Origin: Rana temporaria
Lineage: Eukaryota > Chordata > Amphibia > Anura > Ranidae
Assembly: GCF_905171775.1 (NCBI RefSeq)
Contig: NC_053496.1
Span: forward strand, 181,259,759 to 181,323,758
DNA: 64,000 nucleotides
Direction of reading: 5' to 3'
Below the pieces are notes generated by a model that ran no database searches, was not told the DNA's origin, and saw only the letters and a program-made list of their open reading frames with translations. Shown here one piece after another: positions 50,590 through 62,119 of the stretch. Each line of letters starts with the position of its first letter. Within the stretch, counting starts at the first letter, position 1. Made by a program: the position numbers and the translations under genes.

Positions 50590-52420
50590 TTGTAATAATT
50601 AAAAACACAAATTGAAGTCGAATATTAAATTTAACCGGAATTTTACCCCCTGACAATTAGTCACGTGACGCTGTACCCAAACCAATTTTATATATTGATA
50701 GAGCTTTCCTATAATCACTATTGTTTTTGTTTTTTTAATTGAATAAAAATGTCAGAACAATACAAACACCCCTTAAATGACCCGTTTTTGGAAAGTAGAC
50801 ACCTCAAGGTGTCTCCTTATCAACTTTATATTATTCATCTTCTGCCCCTTCCTCTAACCGAGTTGGAAGTTTTTTCTTTTTGGAGGGGAGAATACATTTT
50901 TTTGGGACCCCTCTCCCTGCAGCTTTCTAATTTCTCGCAAGAATTACGTGTTCAGTGCCCGCCGGCTCCTGGGATACCCAAATCACAGGTCCCAGGAGGT
51001 TTTGGGGTATTCTATGGTGCCTGACTCATGTCGTTGGATAGCCTGGCTGCTAGTCATGTTTTTTTCGGCCGCCTCCTCCCTTCCCGATGATGTGGCATCA
51101 CATGACCCTGCACAACCCAGAAGAGACAGCCGGCACCTTCTGGTGACACCAGATGAAGGTGGTGGTATGGGATTGGTTGTGCTGTTGAGAAGCGTTGGAT
51201 CCCTTGGGAACAACGCTGGATCTATAAAAGTGACCTAACACCGGATCACCTCCCTATCCCCCTGGTCCCCGCTGTACTTACCTCCAGTGATCCTGAGCTG
51301 TCATGGTTTTCGCAAAGGGGTTCTTCCAGCCCGGGGATTTGAAATCCTTGCTCCTTTCTCTCCTCTTCATCCAGCGCTGCCAGGATGGACCAGATGGATT
51401 GTGATTTGTCAGAACCTTCACATGAGAGGTAAGTACAGTGGGGACTGGGTGGGAGGGTGTTTGGTGTTAGGTCAACTTTACAGATTTTCTGTAAAGGTGA
51501 ACTAATATTTTAATGTATAGGTCATACAAAGAGGTCGGAGGAGGTGAAGGTCACATTCAATGAGAGCTTGGAGATGAAGGGGTCAATGTATTTTCTGGAT
51601 AAGGGAGGTGAGGTGTTACATATACCGTAGAGGGGTGAATGATAGTAGATGGGTAGACGTTAATACTATTGGTGTTGGTCTTTGGTCAAGAGGCTTTCTA
51701 TCCTCTCAAAAACTGGTCAGAGTGTGAGGCCTTCCTGACCAACAAGTTTCTGGATAACGTACTGGCATAGGCGTTCGGAGCCTATCGCATTAGGGTGTGC
51801 ACTCCAAAGCTCAAATACACACTACCGATCACTCATTAGGTTCATTCAGAAAGGGAAGAAGGGGCTGATAAATACATATTTGCCGGCCCCTTCCCTCACT
51901 CGTCCTAAAACATCTCTGCAGCAACATTCGGCAGGAGAGGAGGGAAGCCAGAAGGGTTGCAGAGGGAAGGAGGGGGGAGCCAGGGCAGTAAGGGAAATCT
52001 GTGCTGCACATAATGATTAGGGTGTGCCTTGGCACACCCGGCACACCCCGTGCACACGCCTTTGCATACTGGTACATCCTTCCATAACAGTACTTCAGAG
52101 GTCCTCTCTGGAGAGCGGGAGTCTTTTCATATTAACAAGCAGGTAATCGGGTGAGGACACACGGATTGAGAACAGCCTCTGACTTGCCAATGGTAGGAGT
52201 TCTGTGCAGGGGAGGCAGATAACACCACTTTTACAAAGTGGTGCTATGGTTACACCAGATTAAAAACAAATTATCTCCAAGTCGTAGATAATGTTTTGAA
52301 GAAGCACTATTGACAGTGTGAAACGTGTTAACTTCCCTGGTTCCTGTGTCTTTGTCTTGGTGGTTGTCATGTGACTGCTGTTTGAACAGTAAAACTACAT
52401 TGGAACGGCTTTGTTGGTGT
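50590..52420. other. Intergenic, repeat-derived, no gene seen
   Basis: A probable MITE spans about 51220-51505 (GTGACCTAACACC facing GGTGTTAGGTCAACTT). A short SINE-like piece lies at about 52290-52345 (GTGTGAAACGTGTTAAC). The rest carries no frame with a recognisable domain. Confidence 0.45.
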
Positions 52421-52421
52421 G

Positions 52422-53150
52422 TGTAACGGTCAGGGGTTAACACCGTTTACGATATTCCATTCCACCAACCCAAGACAGCTTATCTGACACTCCACAATCC
52501 AGCAGACACGATTCATATGGATTTTCCCAGAATAACGAGACACAAGCTCTGTTCTCTGGTTCCAAACGAATGAATACTTTAATGGTAAACTCAGCTCTTC
52601 TTATACAGTTAGCAACCAAATATGGACAATGACTCAACTCCACCCACAAAATGACACAAGGAACTTCAATACACATTCCTTTAGATAATGACATTCAGAT
52701 AATCTACATGAACTAATTACTATTACCCAGACGTTCTGACTCTGCGATAAGTTATTCTCACCTGCTACACAATCTACATTCTTTTAGTGAACGTAATTGA
52801 CATGCTAATTCACATTCCACATCTATCATCAATAGACTTTCACACCATACAATGTCAATTAGCATAGCACAATGAAATATCTTAGGAGCCAGACTCAATT
52901 AACACCACATTGAAGGAGACACTCTCCTATTGACCTGTTGGGGTCAGAATAAACAACTTGTAATATTTCAAGATATCCTGCAATACATGAATTATCATTA
53001 ATGTCCCATCTCATGTAATCCGAGATATAATTTCTCATTCATCCTATGCCCCATAGGATGACCCTAGACCCAAGAGTCATTGGTGAAGCTGGCACAGGAG
53101 TACCCCGCATCCTTCAAAAGTCTCTGGGTATCACGGGCCATTCCGTTACA
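52422..53150 (-). mobile_element. Solo LTR, 729 bp
   Basis: Ends TGTAACGG and CCGTTACA with the 5-bp duplication GTGTG (52417-52421, 53151-53155). Read on the minus strand, its start (TGTAACGGAATGGCCCGTG, then ACCCAGAGACTTTTG) is akin to the LTR start at 59085. No internal region. Confidence 0.82.
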
Positions 53151-53155
53151 GTGTG

Positions 53156-53770
53156 CAACATATTTAAAAAAATTTCCTCGTAGATAATGTAACTATAGTA
53201 ATTAAGACCGAATCTATGTTGGCATAGAGAAACAGGCAGAGGGCCTGTCTCTGTACCTTGTATGGCAGGCAGCATGTTTGCCACCACTACTCTTGCCCCT
53301 CCGCACCTTTCACCGGTTGTCAAGGAGGCTATTGGCTGTTCGCTTGACAGTGGATGGAGCCCGATGGGCATTCAGAAACACGTCCGGCACAGTAAAAGAC
53401 AAGTACGTTAACACTTCTCTTATGGAAGTGCCAGTGCAATGGATATCTTTCCCATCTTCCAACTGGCACAAAAATCGATAATGAAATGCCCATGGGGTGA
53501 TTAGGGTGTGCCCAGGCACATCCAGCACACCCTGTGCACATGCCTATGGTGACTGCATTATATTTGTTCTTTATTCAATTACTAAAAACTACATTTTAGG
53601 AGCACCCTCTCTTTATTTTTTGTGGCTATTTACAGGGCTACCCAGGTTCCTTCAGTTGAGAGGAGCAGGAGCTTAAAGTGTTCCCTTTGGCCACATTTGG
53701 ACTTTTTGTGGCTTGATTTTGGGCAGTTAATGACAAGAACTTACTCATTGTTGCATCTTTTTTTCACATA
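53156..53770. other. Intergenic, nothing recognised
   Basis: No transposon end or domain-bearing frame identified. The phrase GGTGTGCC...GCACACCC recurs here (about 53503) and at about 52021, hinting at a dispersed repeat. Confidence 0.35.
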
Positions 53771-53772
53771 TT

Positions 53773-53941
53773 GGAGCTGATTTACCATAACTGGAGAGTG
53801 CAAAATCTGGCGCAGCATAGAAATCAATCAGCTTCTAGTTTTTTTGGGCAAAACCTGAACAAGCTAAAGGTAGTAGCTGATTGGCTACCATGCAGAGCTG
53901 CACCAGATTTTGCACTCTCCAGTTTTAGTAAATCAACCCCT
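53773..53941. mobile_element. MITE, about 170 bp
   Basis: Inverted ends GAGCTGATTTACCATAACTG, then GAGAGTGCAAAATCTGG, facing CCAGATTTTGCACTCTCCAG and TTTAGTAAATCAACCCC. No clear target duplication. Confidence 0.75.
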
Positions 53942-54345
53942 ATTATGTTACTTGTATAACCCCACCTCTGCTCAGCATGCCTCGGTTTTTGCTAGTGTCC
54001 TAGAAGTTTGCATGCCTTTTCTTCAGCTCTCCTAAGCAAAGTCTAAACAAACCTTTTTGGTTGCCTTCTAACTTCTGTGACTTTAATCAAGACTCCTCGC
54101 CGTGTCATCTTTACATAGCAGCTATCCAGATTGACAGCTCCCCAATACTGATTAGCTTTGAAGGTCATAACCAGATCCCGCTAGACTGGGCCTACAGGGT
54201 TAGCCAGGAATGTGACCTTTGCGGATTGGGCTCTGCATTGTGGAACTTTTCAGACCTAAGCGTACTGTGTTAGTTAGCGTTTTGTGGGCCCAGAGCCATG
54301 GGCACAGTGAGTCCTGGTCGTATATCGTGATTGACCTATTGGGGC

Positions 54346-55182
54346 CAGTGGCGGCTGGTGTTCAATATTTTGGAGGGGGCGGCCATCTGCCTCCTAAGGA
54401 GGCCTCAGAGCCTTCCTGTCCGTTGGACGGGAAGGTGGTGCTCTGAGGCCTCTTTACCTTAGGAGGCAGATGACAAGTTCTGGTCAGGATGACACTCTGA
54501 TCTCCCCTCCGCCTCCCTCCACTTTCCGAGCCGGGGAGTGCTGGTTGTGGCTACAGGTGAGCCGTCCCTGGAGATCTCACTCTAAGCTATGATTAAGCAC
54601 TAATTTATAGTGCGAAACGCGTCAGCTGTTTTACTCCCATGTTGTGTGCTGTGACTTGTAGTGCAGTTTTCCTTTTTTTTTCAAATAAAGACAACATCAA
54701 GGTTTTTTGGAGTGCGGCTGTCCATATTTTCTTTTTCCGTTTGTTGCCTTGTGCATTGCCAGCACCCTTGATCTCCTGAGACCATACTGATCACCCTAAC
54801 ACAATCCACATGGAGCGGTAACTTTCTTTCTCTCACTCTGGGACCTTTGCTTTTCCTCCTGGCCCAACATGAAGGGGGTCCTGAGACACCGGGCCCAACC
54901 GGGTCTCAGGTCTCGCTTCCTGATTGTCCGGGAGGAGAATCAGGAGGACAATGGGGAATATTATTTTGCTATGGTCACACAACTGGGTGGGCTCAGGAAG
55001 CAGTGCTTTGCGCCCCAAGCCTACCCTTTTTTGAAGCCAATTAGAGCTTCAGGCTCTAATCGTGTGCTTAAAAATAAATAAATAACACATTGGAGTCCAT
55101 GGGTCCAGTGCCCCGCATGTAGATTAGGGGCTGGGTGCATGGAATAAGGGGGGCGGTGCCCCTTATGGAGCGGCCGCCACTG
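54346..55182. mobile_element. hAT-type element, 837 bp
   Basis: Ends CAGTGGCGGCTGG and GCGGCCGCCACTG, inverted. The flanks ATTGGGGC (54338-54345) and ATTGGGAC (55183-55190) match at 7 of 8. A SINE-like segment with GCGAAACGCGTCAGC and TCAAATAAAG is nested at about 54580-54790. No transposase. Confidence 0.82.
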
Positions 55183-55439
55183 ATTGGGACTCTAGACAAG
55201 AAATACATGAGTTCTAAAGAAAAAGTAGGGCTGGCCAACCCTTCGAGAGCACAAATAGGTCAGTTCAACGCAAGTAGTTCAGTAGACTGTCGGGATTTTG
55301 GTAAAAACCCAACAAGTCTGGGGTGTTTCCTGCTGCCAGATGGTCACTGGACTGCTGATTTGGTTTTGATCTATTTTGATGCCGTCTTGGGCGATGTGAT
55401 CTCCTGGCCGGCAGTTCTGGCAGAGATAACGTGAGACAC

Positions 55440-55790
55440 AGAGCAACAGTAATAAAAAAAAGGACCAGAATATCGTAAAGTATGGAGATTTCTTGTTTAC
55501 TTTCAAAATTCAGAACGGACAATTGCTACATAATAATACACAGCTTGAATCTGAATCAAATCTTCAGAACTGAAGTATCACATACATCAATATCAAAGAT
55601 AATACGTGTACATTGACTGGACCAATGAAAAGTCGGCTACCTTAGTAAAACAAGCACAAGCAATTACATACAGCAGCCAATAACAACCTTAAAAATAAAA
55701 AAAACAGTTGTCTATGTATTCCCATATATTAGTTATATGGCACCATGTGTGATTGTGAGACCATGTCAGCTTGGCCATGGATATGGAGGT
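55440..55790 (-). other. Distal 3' UTR block, gene 5
   Basis: The conserved block (ATTGACTGGACCAATGAAAA, then AGCAGCCAATAAC on the plus strand). The poly(A) signal position reads TTTACT (AGTAAA on the minus strand), so the canonical AATAAA is lost. The transcript may end at 57135-57140 instead. Confidence 0.45.
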
Positions 55791-55799
55791 AACACCAGT

Positions 55800-56845
55800 C
55801 CTTCTGTACAGGGCTCAGGCTAGCAGGGGGCCCAGGCAGCAGGGCTGTGGATAAGGGGGTTATGTTGTATGGGGCTCAGGCCAGAAGGGCTGTGGATAAG
55901 GGGGTCCTGCTGTACAGGGCTCAGGCTAGTAGGGGGCCCAGGCAGCAGGGCTGTGGATAAAGGGGTCCTGTTGTACGGGCTCAGGCCAGCAGGGGGCCCA
56001 GGCAGCAGGGCTGTAGATAAGGGGGTTCTGCTGTATGAGGCTTAGGCCAGCAGGGCTGTGGATAAGGGGGTCCTGTTGTATGGGGCTCAGGCCAGCAGGG
56101 CTGTGGATAAGGGGGTCCTGCTCTATGGGGCTCAGGCCAGTAGGGGGCCCAGGCAGTTGGGCTGTGGATAAGGGTGTACTGTTGTACAGGGTTCAGGCCA
56201 GCAGGGGGCCCAGGCAGCAGGGCTGTGGATAAGAGGGTCCTGCTGTACGGGGCTCAGGCCAGTAAGAGCCAGGCAGCAGGGCTGTGGATAAGGGAATCCT
56301 GCTCTATGGGGCTCAGGCCAGTAGGGGGCCCAGGCAGCAGGGCTGTGGATAAGGGGGTCCTGCCGTATGGGGCTTAGGCCTGCAGGGGGCCCAGGTAGCA
56401 GGGCGGTGAATAAGGGGGTCTTGCTGTACGGGTTTTGCTGTACGGGTTTAGGCCAGTAGGGGGCCCAGGAAGCAGGGCTGTGGATAAGGGGGTTCTGCTG
56501 TATGGGGCTCAGGCCAGTAGGGGGCCCAGGTAGCAGGGCGGTGAATAAGGGGGTCTTGCTGTACGGGTTTTGCTGTACGGGTTTAGGCCAGTAGGGGGCC
56601 CAGGAAGCAGGGCTGTGGATAAGGGGGTCCTGCTGTATGGGACTCAGGCCAGTAGGGGGTCAGGCAGCAGGGCGGTGGATAAGGGGGTCTTGCTGTACGG
56701 GGTTTAGGCCAGCAGGGGGACCAGGCAGCAGGGCTGTGGACAAGGTGGTACTGCTGTATGTGTCTCAGGCAGCAGGGCTGTAGATAAGGGGGTCCTGCTG
56801 TATCGGGCTCAGGCCAGCAGGGGGGCCCATGCAGCAGGATTGGTA
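55800..56845. repeat. 61-bp minisatellite
   Basis: About sixteen units of GGCTCAGGCCAGTAGGGGGC, CCAGGCAGCAGGGCTGTGG and ATAAGGGGGTCCTGCTG. Units vary by loss of the GGGGGCCCAGGCAG part. Reading frames here are repeat artefacts. Confidence 0.93.
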
Positions 56846-56999
56846 CCAATCACTCACTGTGTCCATTCATACCTAAAGCATAGTATACTGTGATTATTTG
56901 GGGGGGGGGGGGGCTGTCAGGTTGGCTGTATAGGGCCTTGTGGTTTCTAACAGCAGCTCTGCATGTCAGTACTTATTGTTTAGAAGACCATATTCCCAC

Positions 57000-57288
57000 C
57001 CAACTCCCTCCACAAGAGAATGTGAAACGCGTAGGTTTGCAATAATTTCCTGGAATGCTTATAAGTCTTGGGTTCCTGGGTCTACAAACTCAGTGAGTCC
57101 ATTACAAGAGTCTCAGACCCTCCCTGCTGGACTTTTTATTTAATATGGAGGAGCATGCACAAAGAATAATGAGGACACCTCAATGTTGGGGGGGTGAGAG
57201 AGCCAGGAATTGTAGAAAGCAGATCTCACCACTGGAGCCTTCATCAGTGACTCAGTCAAACTAACTCTCAGAATGAACAGCCATCCTT
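57000..57288 (-). terminator. Proximal 3' UTR and poly(A) signal, gene 5
   Basis: The single-copy version of the 3' UTR module that is amplified beside gene 3. Minus-strand AATAAA at 57135-57140 (TTAAATAAAAAG), about 150 nt after the stop codon. Confidence 0.6.
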
Positions 57289-59045
57289 CTATTTGTGAGT
57301 TTTCTGGTGTTGAGCAAGGCCCCCCTTGTGAACAAAACTTTTCCCGCACTCCGCGCATGAAAAAGGACGCTCACCCGTGTGACTTCTCTGGTGTATAACA
57401 AGCGCAGTTTTCATAATGAAGCCTTTACCGCACACCGAACATGAATGAGGACGCTCGCCTGTGTGAAGCTTCTGGTGTATACCAAGTGCTCCCTTCTGGG
57501 TGAAAGATTTCCCACACACCGAGCATGGATAAGGACGCTCCCCCGTATGACATCTGTGGTGTATCAGAAGTTTGGCTTTCTCTGGGAAACTTTTCCCGCA
57601 CACTGAGCAAGAATAAGGACGTTCACCGGTGTGACCTCTCTGGTGTGATACAAGGCCTGCCCTGTGAGTGAAACTTTTCCCGCACTCTGAACATTTATAA
57701 GGACGCTCGCCTGTGTGGCTTCTCTGGTGTGAAATAAGGCCTGCTCTGTGCGTGAAACTTTTTCCGCACTCGGGACACGAATAAGGTCGTTCACCTGTGT
57801 GGCATCTCTGATGTTCCACCAGATTGATTTTGTGAGTGAAGCATTTCCCGCACGCTGAACATGAATAAGGACGCTCGCCCGAGTGACTTCTCTGGTGTTG
57901 AAGAAGAGTCTTTTTCAGAATGAAACATTTCCCGCACACTGAGCACGAATAAGGACGCTCACCCGTGTGACTTCTCTGGTGATTAATAAGATCGGATTTC
58001 GCAGTAAAGGAAAACCCGCACTCTAAACATGAAAAAGGGCGCTCACCCGTGTGACTTCTCAGATGTTTAGTAAGGTTTCCTTTTTGACTGAAAGATTTCC
58101 CGCACTCTGAGCATGGAAAAGGACGCTCACCTGTGTGATTTCTCTGGTGTGCAACAAGGCTTCCTTTGTGAACAAAACTAATCCCGCACTCTGAACATGA
58201 AAAAGGACGCTCCCCCGTGTGATTTCTCTGGTGCGAAAGAAAGTGTCCTTTCTGAGTGAAACACTTCCCGCACTCTGAACATGAAAAAGGACGCTGCCCT
58301 GTGTGAATTCTCTGGTGTAGAAGGAGGTTTCCTTTATCCGCAAAACACTTCCCACACACCGAACATGAATAGGGGCGCTTGCCCGTGTGACTTCTCTCGT
58401 GTCTCTGAAGACATCTTTTCTCACTGAAACGTTTCCCGCACACCGAACACGAAAAGGGACGTTCGCCTGTGTGAGTTCTTTCGTGTATATCAAGCGATTT
58501 TTTAACGGTGAAACCCTTCCCGCACTCTGAGCACGAGTAAGGTCGCTCACCCGTGTGGAGCCTCTTGTGTCGAACAAGGTTTCCTTTTAAAGTGAAACAT
58601 TTCCCGCACTCCGAACACGAGAAAGGACGCTCGCTTTTGTGAGTTCTTTGGTGTATAAAAAGGTATTTTTTTTCGGTGAAGGATATCCCACACACTGAAC
58701 ACGACAAGGATTGTTCTCCTGCGTGATTCCCTTCACGTCTTGAAGAAGGTTCCTTGGACTTCGATGGCTTTGTTGATCTCTCCGTACTCTGAGATTTTAG
58801 ATGTCTTTTTGGAGTAATGGAATGTGATTTATCAGATTTCTTGGGCTTTGAGGGATCCATTGATCGTTTTTTATCACCAGCTCTGTGATGGGTATTATGA
58901 GTAATGGGATTTACTTCTGGAGAAGGTTGTGTGATGTCATTATCTTCTTTATCATTATCTCCTTCATCATTATCTTCTTCATCATTATCTGGAGATAGGA
59001 TAGATTGTCCCTCAGAAGTATTCTCGTTCTGAGCATCATGTCCAT
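57289..59045 (-). CDS. Terminal exon of gene 5: acidic linker plus 17 C2H2 fingers
   Basis: Acceptor TGCTTTTCAACAG ends at 59046, so the open frame upstream to 59190 is intron and LTR read-through. The linker carries DNDEEDNDEGDNDKEDND, 12 of 18 residues acidic, expanded from a short EDN in paralogues. It is followed by a Lys/Ser-rich part (RSTKPSKSKEPSS). Contact residues of the 17 fingers are: EKYI, LGNR, VKSI, ERCR, DGNL, QGHS, HGSA, QGNK, ASDN, LKTQ, HINE, HAGS (RA), HAGS (RA), EAKI, QGAI, MTAI, HGGQ. Fingers 12 and 13 are almost identical. Confidence 0.94.
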
Positions 59046-62037
59046 CTGTTGAAAAGCAATTTAAAAAACGAATGTTATGGGTACTGTGACGGGAATGCCC
59101 GTGGAACCCAGAATCCCTTGTTGGAAAGGTTGGGAAACCCCTTGTTTCAGCTCCCCATGCACCTCTTATCTCTAAGTCACCCTGTGCCATCCTGGCCCAG
59201 GGTGACAGAAAATATATCTTGGATTACGAAAAATGGGACAGTAATATTTATCCACAATATGTCCCAGGATATATGTAAAGACCATTCTTGGTTTGTTTGA
59301 TTCTGAAGTCAACATGTTAATATATCATAACAATGACCAGGCTGCCTAAAGGGATTAGTTAATTAGCTCATGTTAATTAGGTTTCTAGTCACAGGTGTAT
59401 TTTCAGAGTAATGCACTTCCTCTTCTACTGTATATAAGACTTGTATTCTGGTTCTAATAACGAGTCTGATTCCTGCTTGACCCTCAATACAGAGCCTCAT
59501 CTCGTACTTGGGGGGGAGAATTATTCTTATGGGTTTCTTGTTCGACTGGTTGGAGTGTTCGGTAGCTGCCTTTGTGTTCGGGAATGGAATGTCCTAAACG
59601 ACTTTAGCCCCTTTTATACTCAGGGTGTTGTTACACTAATTGACCCGGCAATTGTATGAAGGAGTTGTGTGTTAATAATGTGTATTGTAGTTAGAGAGTC
59701 ACACCGGCTGCTTAAAGGGATTAGTTAATTAGCTCATGTTAATTAATGTTTCTGGTTACAGGTGTATTGTTAGAGTAATATGAGCAGGAGGGGGGAACCT
59801 CCTCTTCTACTGTATATAAGACGTGTATTCTTGTTCTAATAAACTGTCTGTGACTGAAGGGCCCGTGGAACCCAGAATCCCGTGTTGGAAAGGTTGGGAA
59901 ACCCTTCTTTCAGCTCCCCATGCAACTCGTACTAAGTCACCCTGTGCTATCCTGACACAAGGTGACTGAGAAAATATATCTTGGATTATGTAAAATGGGA
60001 CAGTAATATTTATCCACAATATCTCCCAGGATATATGTAAAGACTATTCTTGGTTTGTTTGATTCGGAACTCAACATGTTAATTGAGAGAGCCGATCACA
60101 TTGGCCTCTGTACAATGTAGGAGACGGGCCGACTCCTGCTGGAGCTCCTGCTATTGTGAGAATGCGTCCTGTGTTTAAACTTATGATAATGTATCATCTA
60201 CTGTGTGAAGCTCGGTGACAACAAGTCTGACCTGTAGTGAAATCCTGATTTATCATAACAATGACCAGGCTGCTTAAAGGGATTATTTAGTTAGCTCATG
60301 TTAATTAGGTTTCTGGTCACAGGTGTATTTTCAGAGTAATATGAGCAGGAGGTATGCACCTCCTCTTCTACTGTATATAATACTTGTATTCTGGTTCTAA
60401 TGAAAAGAGTCTGATTCCTGCTTGACCCTCAATACAGAGCCTCGTCTTGTACTTGGGGGAGAATTATTCTTATGGGTTTCTTGTTCGGCTGATTGGAGTA
60501 TTCGGTAGCTGCCTTTGTGTTCGGGAATGGAATGTCCCAAACGGCTTTAACCCCTTTCATACTCGGGGTGCCGTTACAGGTACTTTTCATGCTTTTACAT
60601 GCAGAAGTCATATACGTGTACGTAGTTAGAGTACTCAACTGTTTCAAAGAACCCTGGCAAAGAATTGGGAGCAATTGCAACACCAAACTACAGTATCTCC
60701 TCCTCATTTGTTGGGAACAGACAGGGCATGAAACATTACTGCAGATTCATGACGTTATATTGAGGAATGGAGATGGACCTTTCATATGGTGTACAGCAGG
60801 GGTGGCCAACCAGTGGCCCGCGGAGCCCTCTGATGTGGCCCGCAACCTCCTGCTCTGGAATGGCGGGTTGGCATGCAAAGATCACAGGTTGCCGACCTGC
60901 CATACCACAGCATCAGTGTTGTGATATGAAGCTGGTGGTAGAGGAAGAAAGTGGCTGTGGAGCAGAGCCACATAAGCCCATGCTTCCTCTACAGCGCCAG
61001 CTTTTGCCACAGGCGGAGTCTATGGAAAAGTTCAGCTAACCCTCAGGATAGACACAGCTGGGTAAACCGCAGCACATCTGTGTGAAAGCATTCTTGGGCC
61101 CTTTTCACACGATCAGCCCGGCCAAATGGGACCCTAAATTCACCTCTACAGAGCGACAGATGTCCGTTTTACTCCCATCTACCTCCAAACTTGAAAAACA
61201 TTTGTCCCCTTCCATCTGGGCAGATTGGAGGGCCTATAGAGTAGCCAGGAACTGTCATGCGTCCGCTTCACTCATTGTGGCTCACGACTGGTTACCAAGG
61301 TGCTTAAGTGGCCCTCGCTCTTCAAAAGGTTGGGCACCCCTGGTGTACAGTATCTCTTCCTCATTTGTTGGGAACATGACGTTAAATTGAGGAATGGAGA
61401 TGGACCTTTCATATGCATTTATTAGATAAAGTCTCCTCTTACCCGGTGATGCGAGGGGCGGCTGATTGTCCATCATAACGTCCTTGTAGAGATCCTTGTG
61501 TCCTTCTAAATACTCCCACTCCTCCATGGAGAAATAGACAGTGACATCCTGACACCTTATAGGAACCTGACACACACAATGATACAGTCACCATCCAGAC
61601 ACATCCCTTGCCTGTTACTGGATAATGTCCCAGAATTCCCGGCACCACTCACCTCTCCTGTCAGCAGCTCCATCATCTTGTTGATGACTTTTAGAATTTT
61701 CTTAGCACCGGTTACCTCGGTTGTCAGGCAGTGGGGTGGAGGCAACGTGATTGGTGACATCTTCTGAAGACAGCTGCTGGGTGTTAATGGCTCACCAGAA
61801 ATTTTCTTCACTACTTTATAATCCTAAGAAAGGAAAAAACAAAAACAAAAAAAAACCTCTACAGTTTTATCAGAATCCTCCCCAACTCTCAGATCCAGTC
61901 TGGGGTTTAGTTACAGAGGCCAGAGTAATGCCAAGAGACCCTCCCAGAATCCTCCTCACCTCTCCAGTCAGTAGGCAGATGATCTCAAGGGTGAGGTCTA
62001 ATATCCTCTCAGTCATGTGACTTTGGCTCTTGTCCAT
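57289..62037 (-). CDS. KRAB-like C2H2 zinc-finger protein lacking P and acidic exons, unit 5 (gene model)
   Basis: Join: 62037-61960, 61823-61653, 61566-61443, 59045-57289; 2130 nt, 709 aa. The KRAB exon ends in phase 1 and the finger exon starts in phase 1, so they join directly as SPG|ATG GAC read S-P-D-G-H-D in an open frame. No P or acidic exon is present between 59045 and 61443: the intron passes from the 73-bp repeat straight into sequence only 13-20 bp from the KRAB donor. The intron instead holds LTRs and a hAT element. 17 fingers, the longest array here. Predicted nuclear DNA-binding regulator. Confidence 0.8.
59085..60578 (+). mobile_element. LTR-type insertion with two and a half LTR copies
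   Basis: The whole insert starts TGTGACGGG and ends CCGTTACA, flanked by GGTAC (59080-59084, 60579-60583). One LTR spans 59085-59635, a partial piece about 59636-59848, and a second LTR 59849-60578. CTGTATATAAGAC and a following TCTAATAAA mark the promoter and poly(A) site within the first copies. No viral genes. It inserted 40 bp from the finger exon acceptor, opposite to the gene. Confidence 0.82.
60690..60796. repeat. Intronic 73-bp repeat, gene 5 (left part)
   Basis: One to two copies of the TTGTTGGGAACA / GACCTTTCATATGGTG unit, interrupted by the hAT element at 60797 and continued at 61343-61420. Confidence 0.85.
60797..61342. mobile_element. hAT-type element, 546 bp
   Basis: Ends CAGGGGTGGCCAACCAG and AGGTTGGGCACCCCTG, inverted, with the 8-bp duplication GTGTACAG (60789-60796, 61343-61350). 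Short frames on the plus strand show no transposase motif. Inserted within the 73-bp repeat. Confidence 0.92.
61343..61442. other. Breakpoint of exon deletion, gene 5
   Basis: The 73-bp repeat runs to about 61413 (CCTTTCATATG), then CATTTATTAGA, then the KRAB flank ATAAAGTCTCCTCTTACCCGG. The other four units have more than 100 bp of KRAB-P intron, a P exon and an acidic exon here. Confidence 0.75.
61443..61566 (-). CDS. Gene 5 KRAB-like A-box exon
   Basis: 124 bp, phase 0 to 1; donor CCGG|GTAAGAGG intact. It encodes QDVTVYFSMEEWEYLEGHK, then DLYKDVMMDN. Confidence 0.92.
61653..61823 (-). CDS. Gene 5 exon B
   Basis: 171 bp (57 codons), phase 0 to 0; acceptor TTTCTTAG. It encodes DYKVVKKISGEPLTPSS, then AKKILKVINKMMELLTGE. 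Confidence 0.85.
61877..61959 (-). repeat. 73-bp donor unit, gene 5 (not amplified)
   Basis: Only one degenerate intronic copy (start 61877) precedes the true exon A donor (start 61951). It lacks the ATTAATAAAA part. This looks close to the unamplified state. Confidence 0.8.
61960..62037 (-). CDS. Gene 5 exon A coding part
   Basis: ATG at 62037; 26 codons: MDKSQSHMTERILDLTLEII, then CLLTGE; donor GAG|GTGAGG. Confidence 0.84.
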
Positions 62038-62119
62038 ACTTACTGATGGGGTCATGTGATCCATTTAGGTGGTCATGAGATCTATACAGGACTCTCTTCT
62101 CTGTGGAAGGATAATAAAC

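Noticed and set aside
57289..59190. Start of gene 5 at the first methionine near 59190
   Set aside because: The region above 59045 is splice acceptor and LTR sequence; the same N-terminal stretch appears in the LTR copy near 59860-60000. The true exon begins at 59045.
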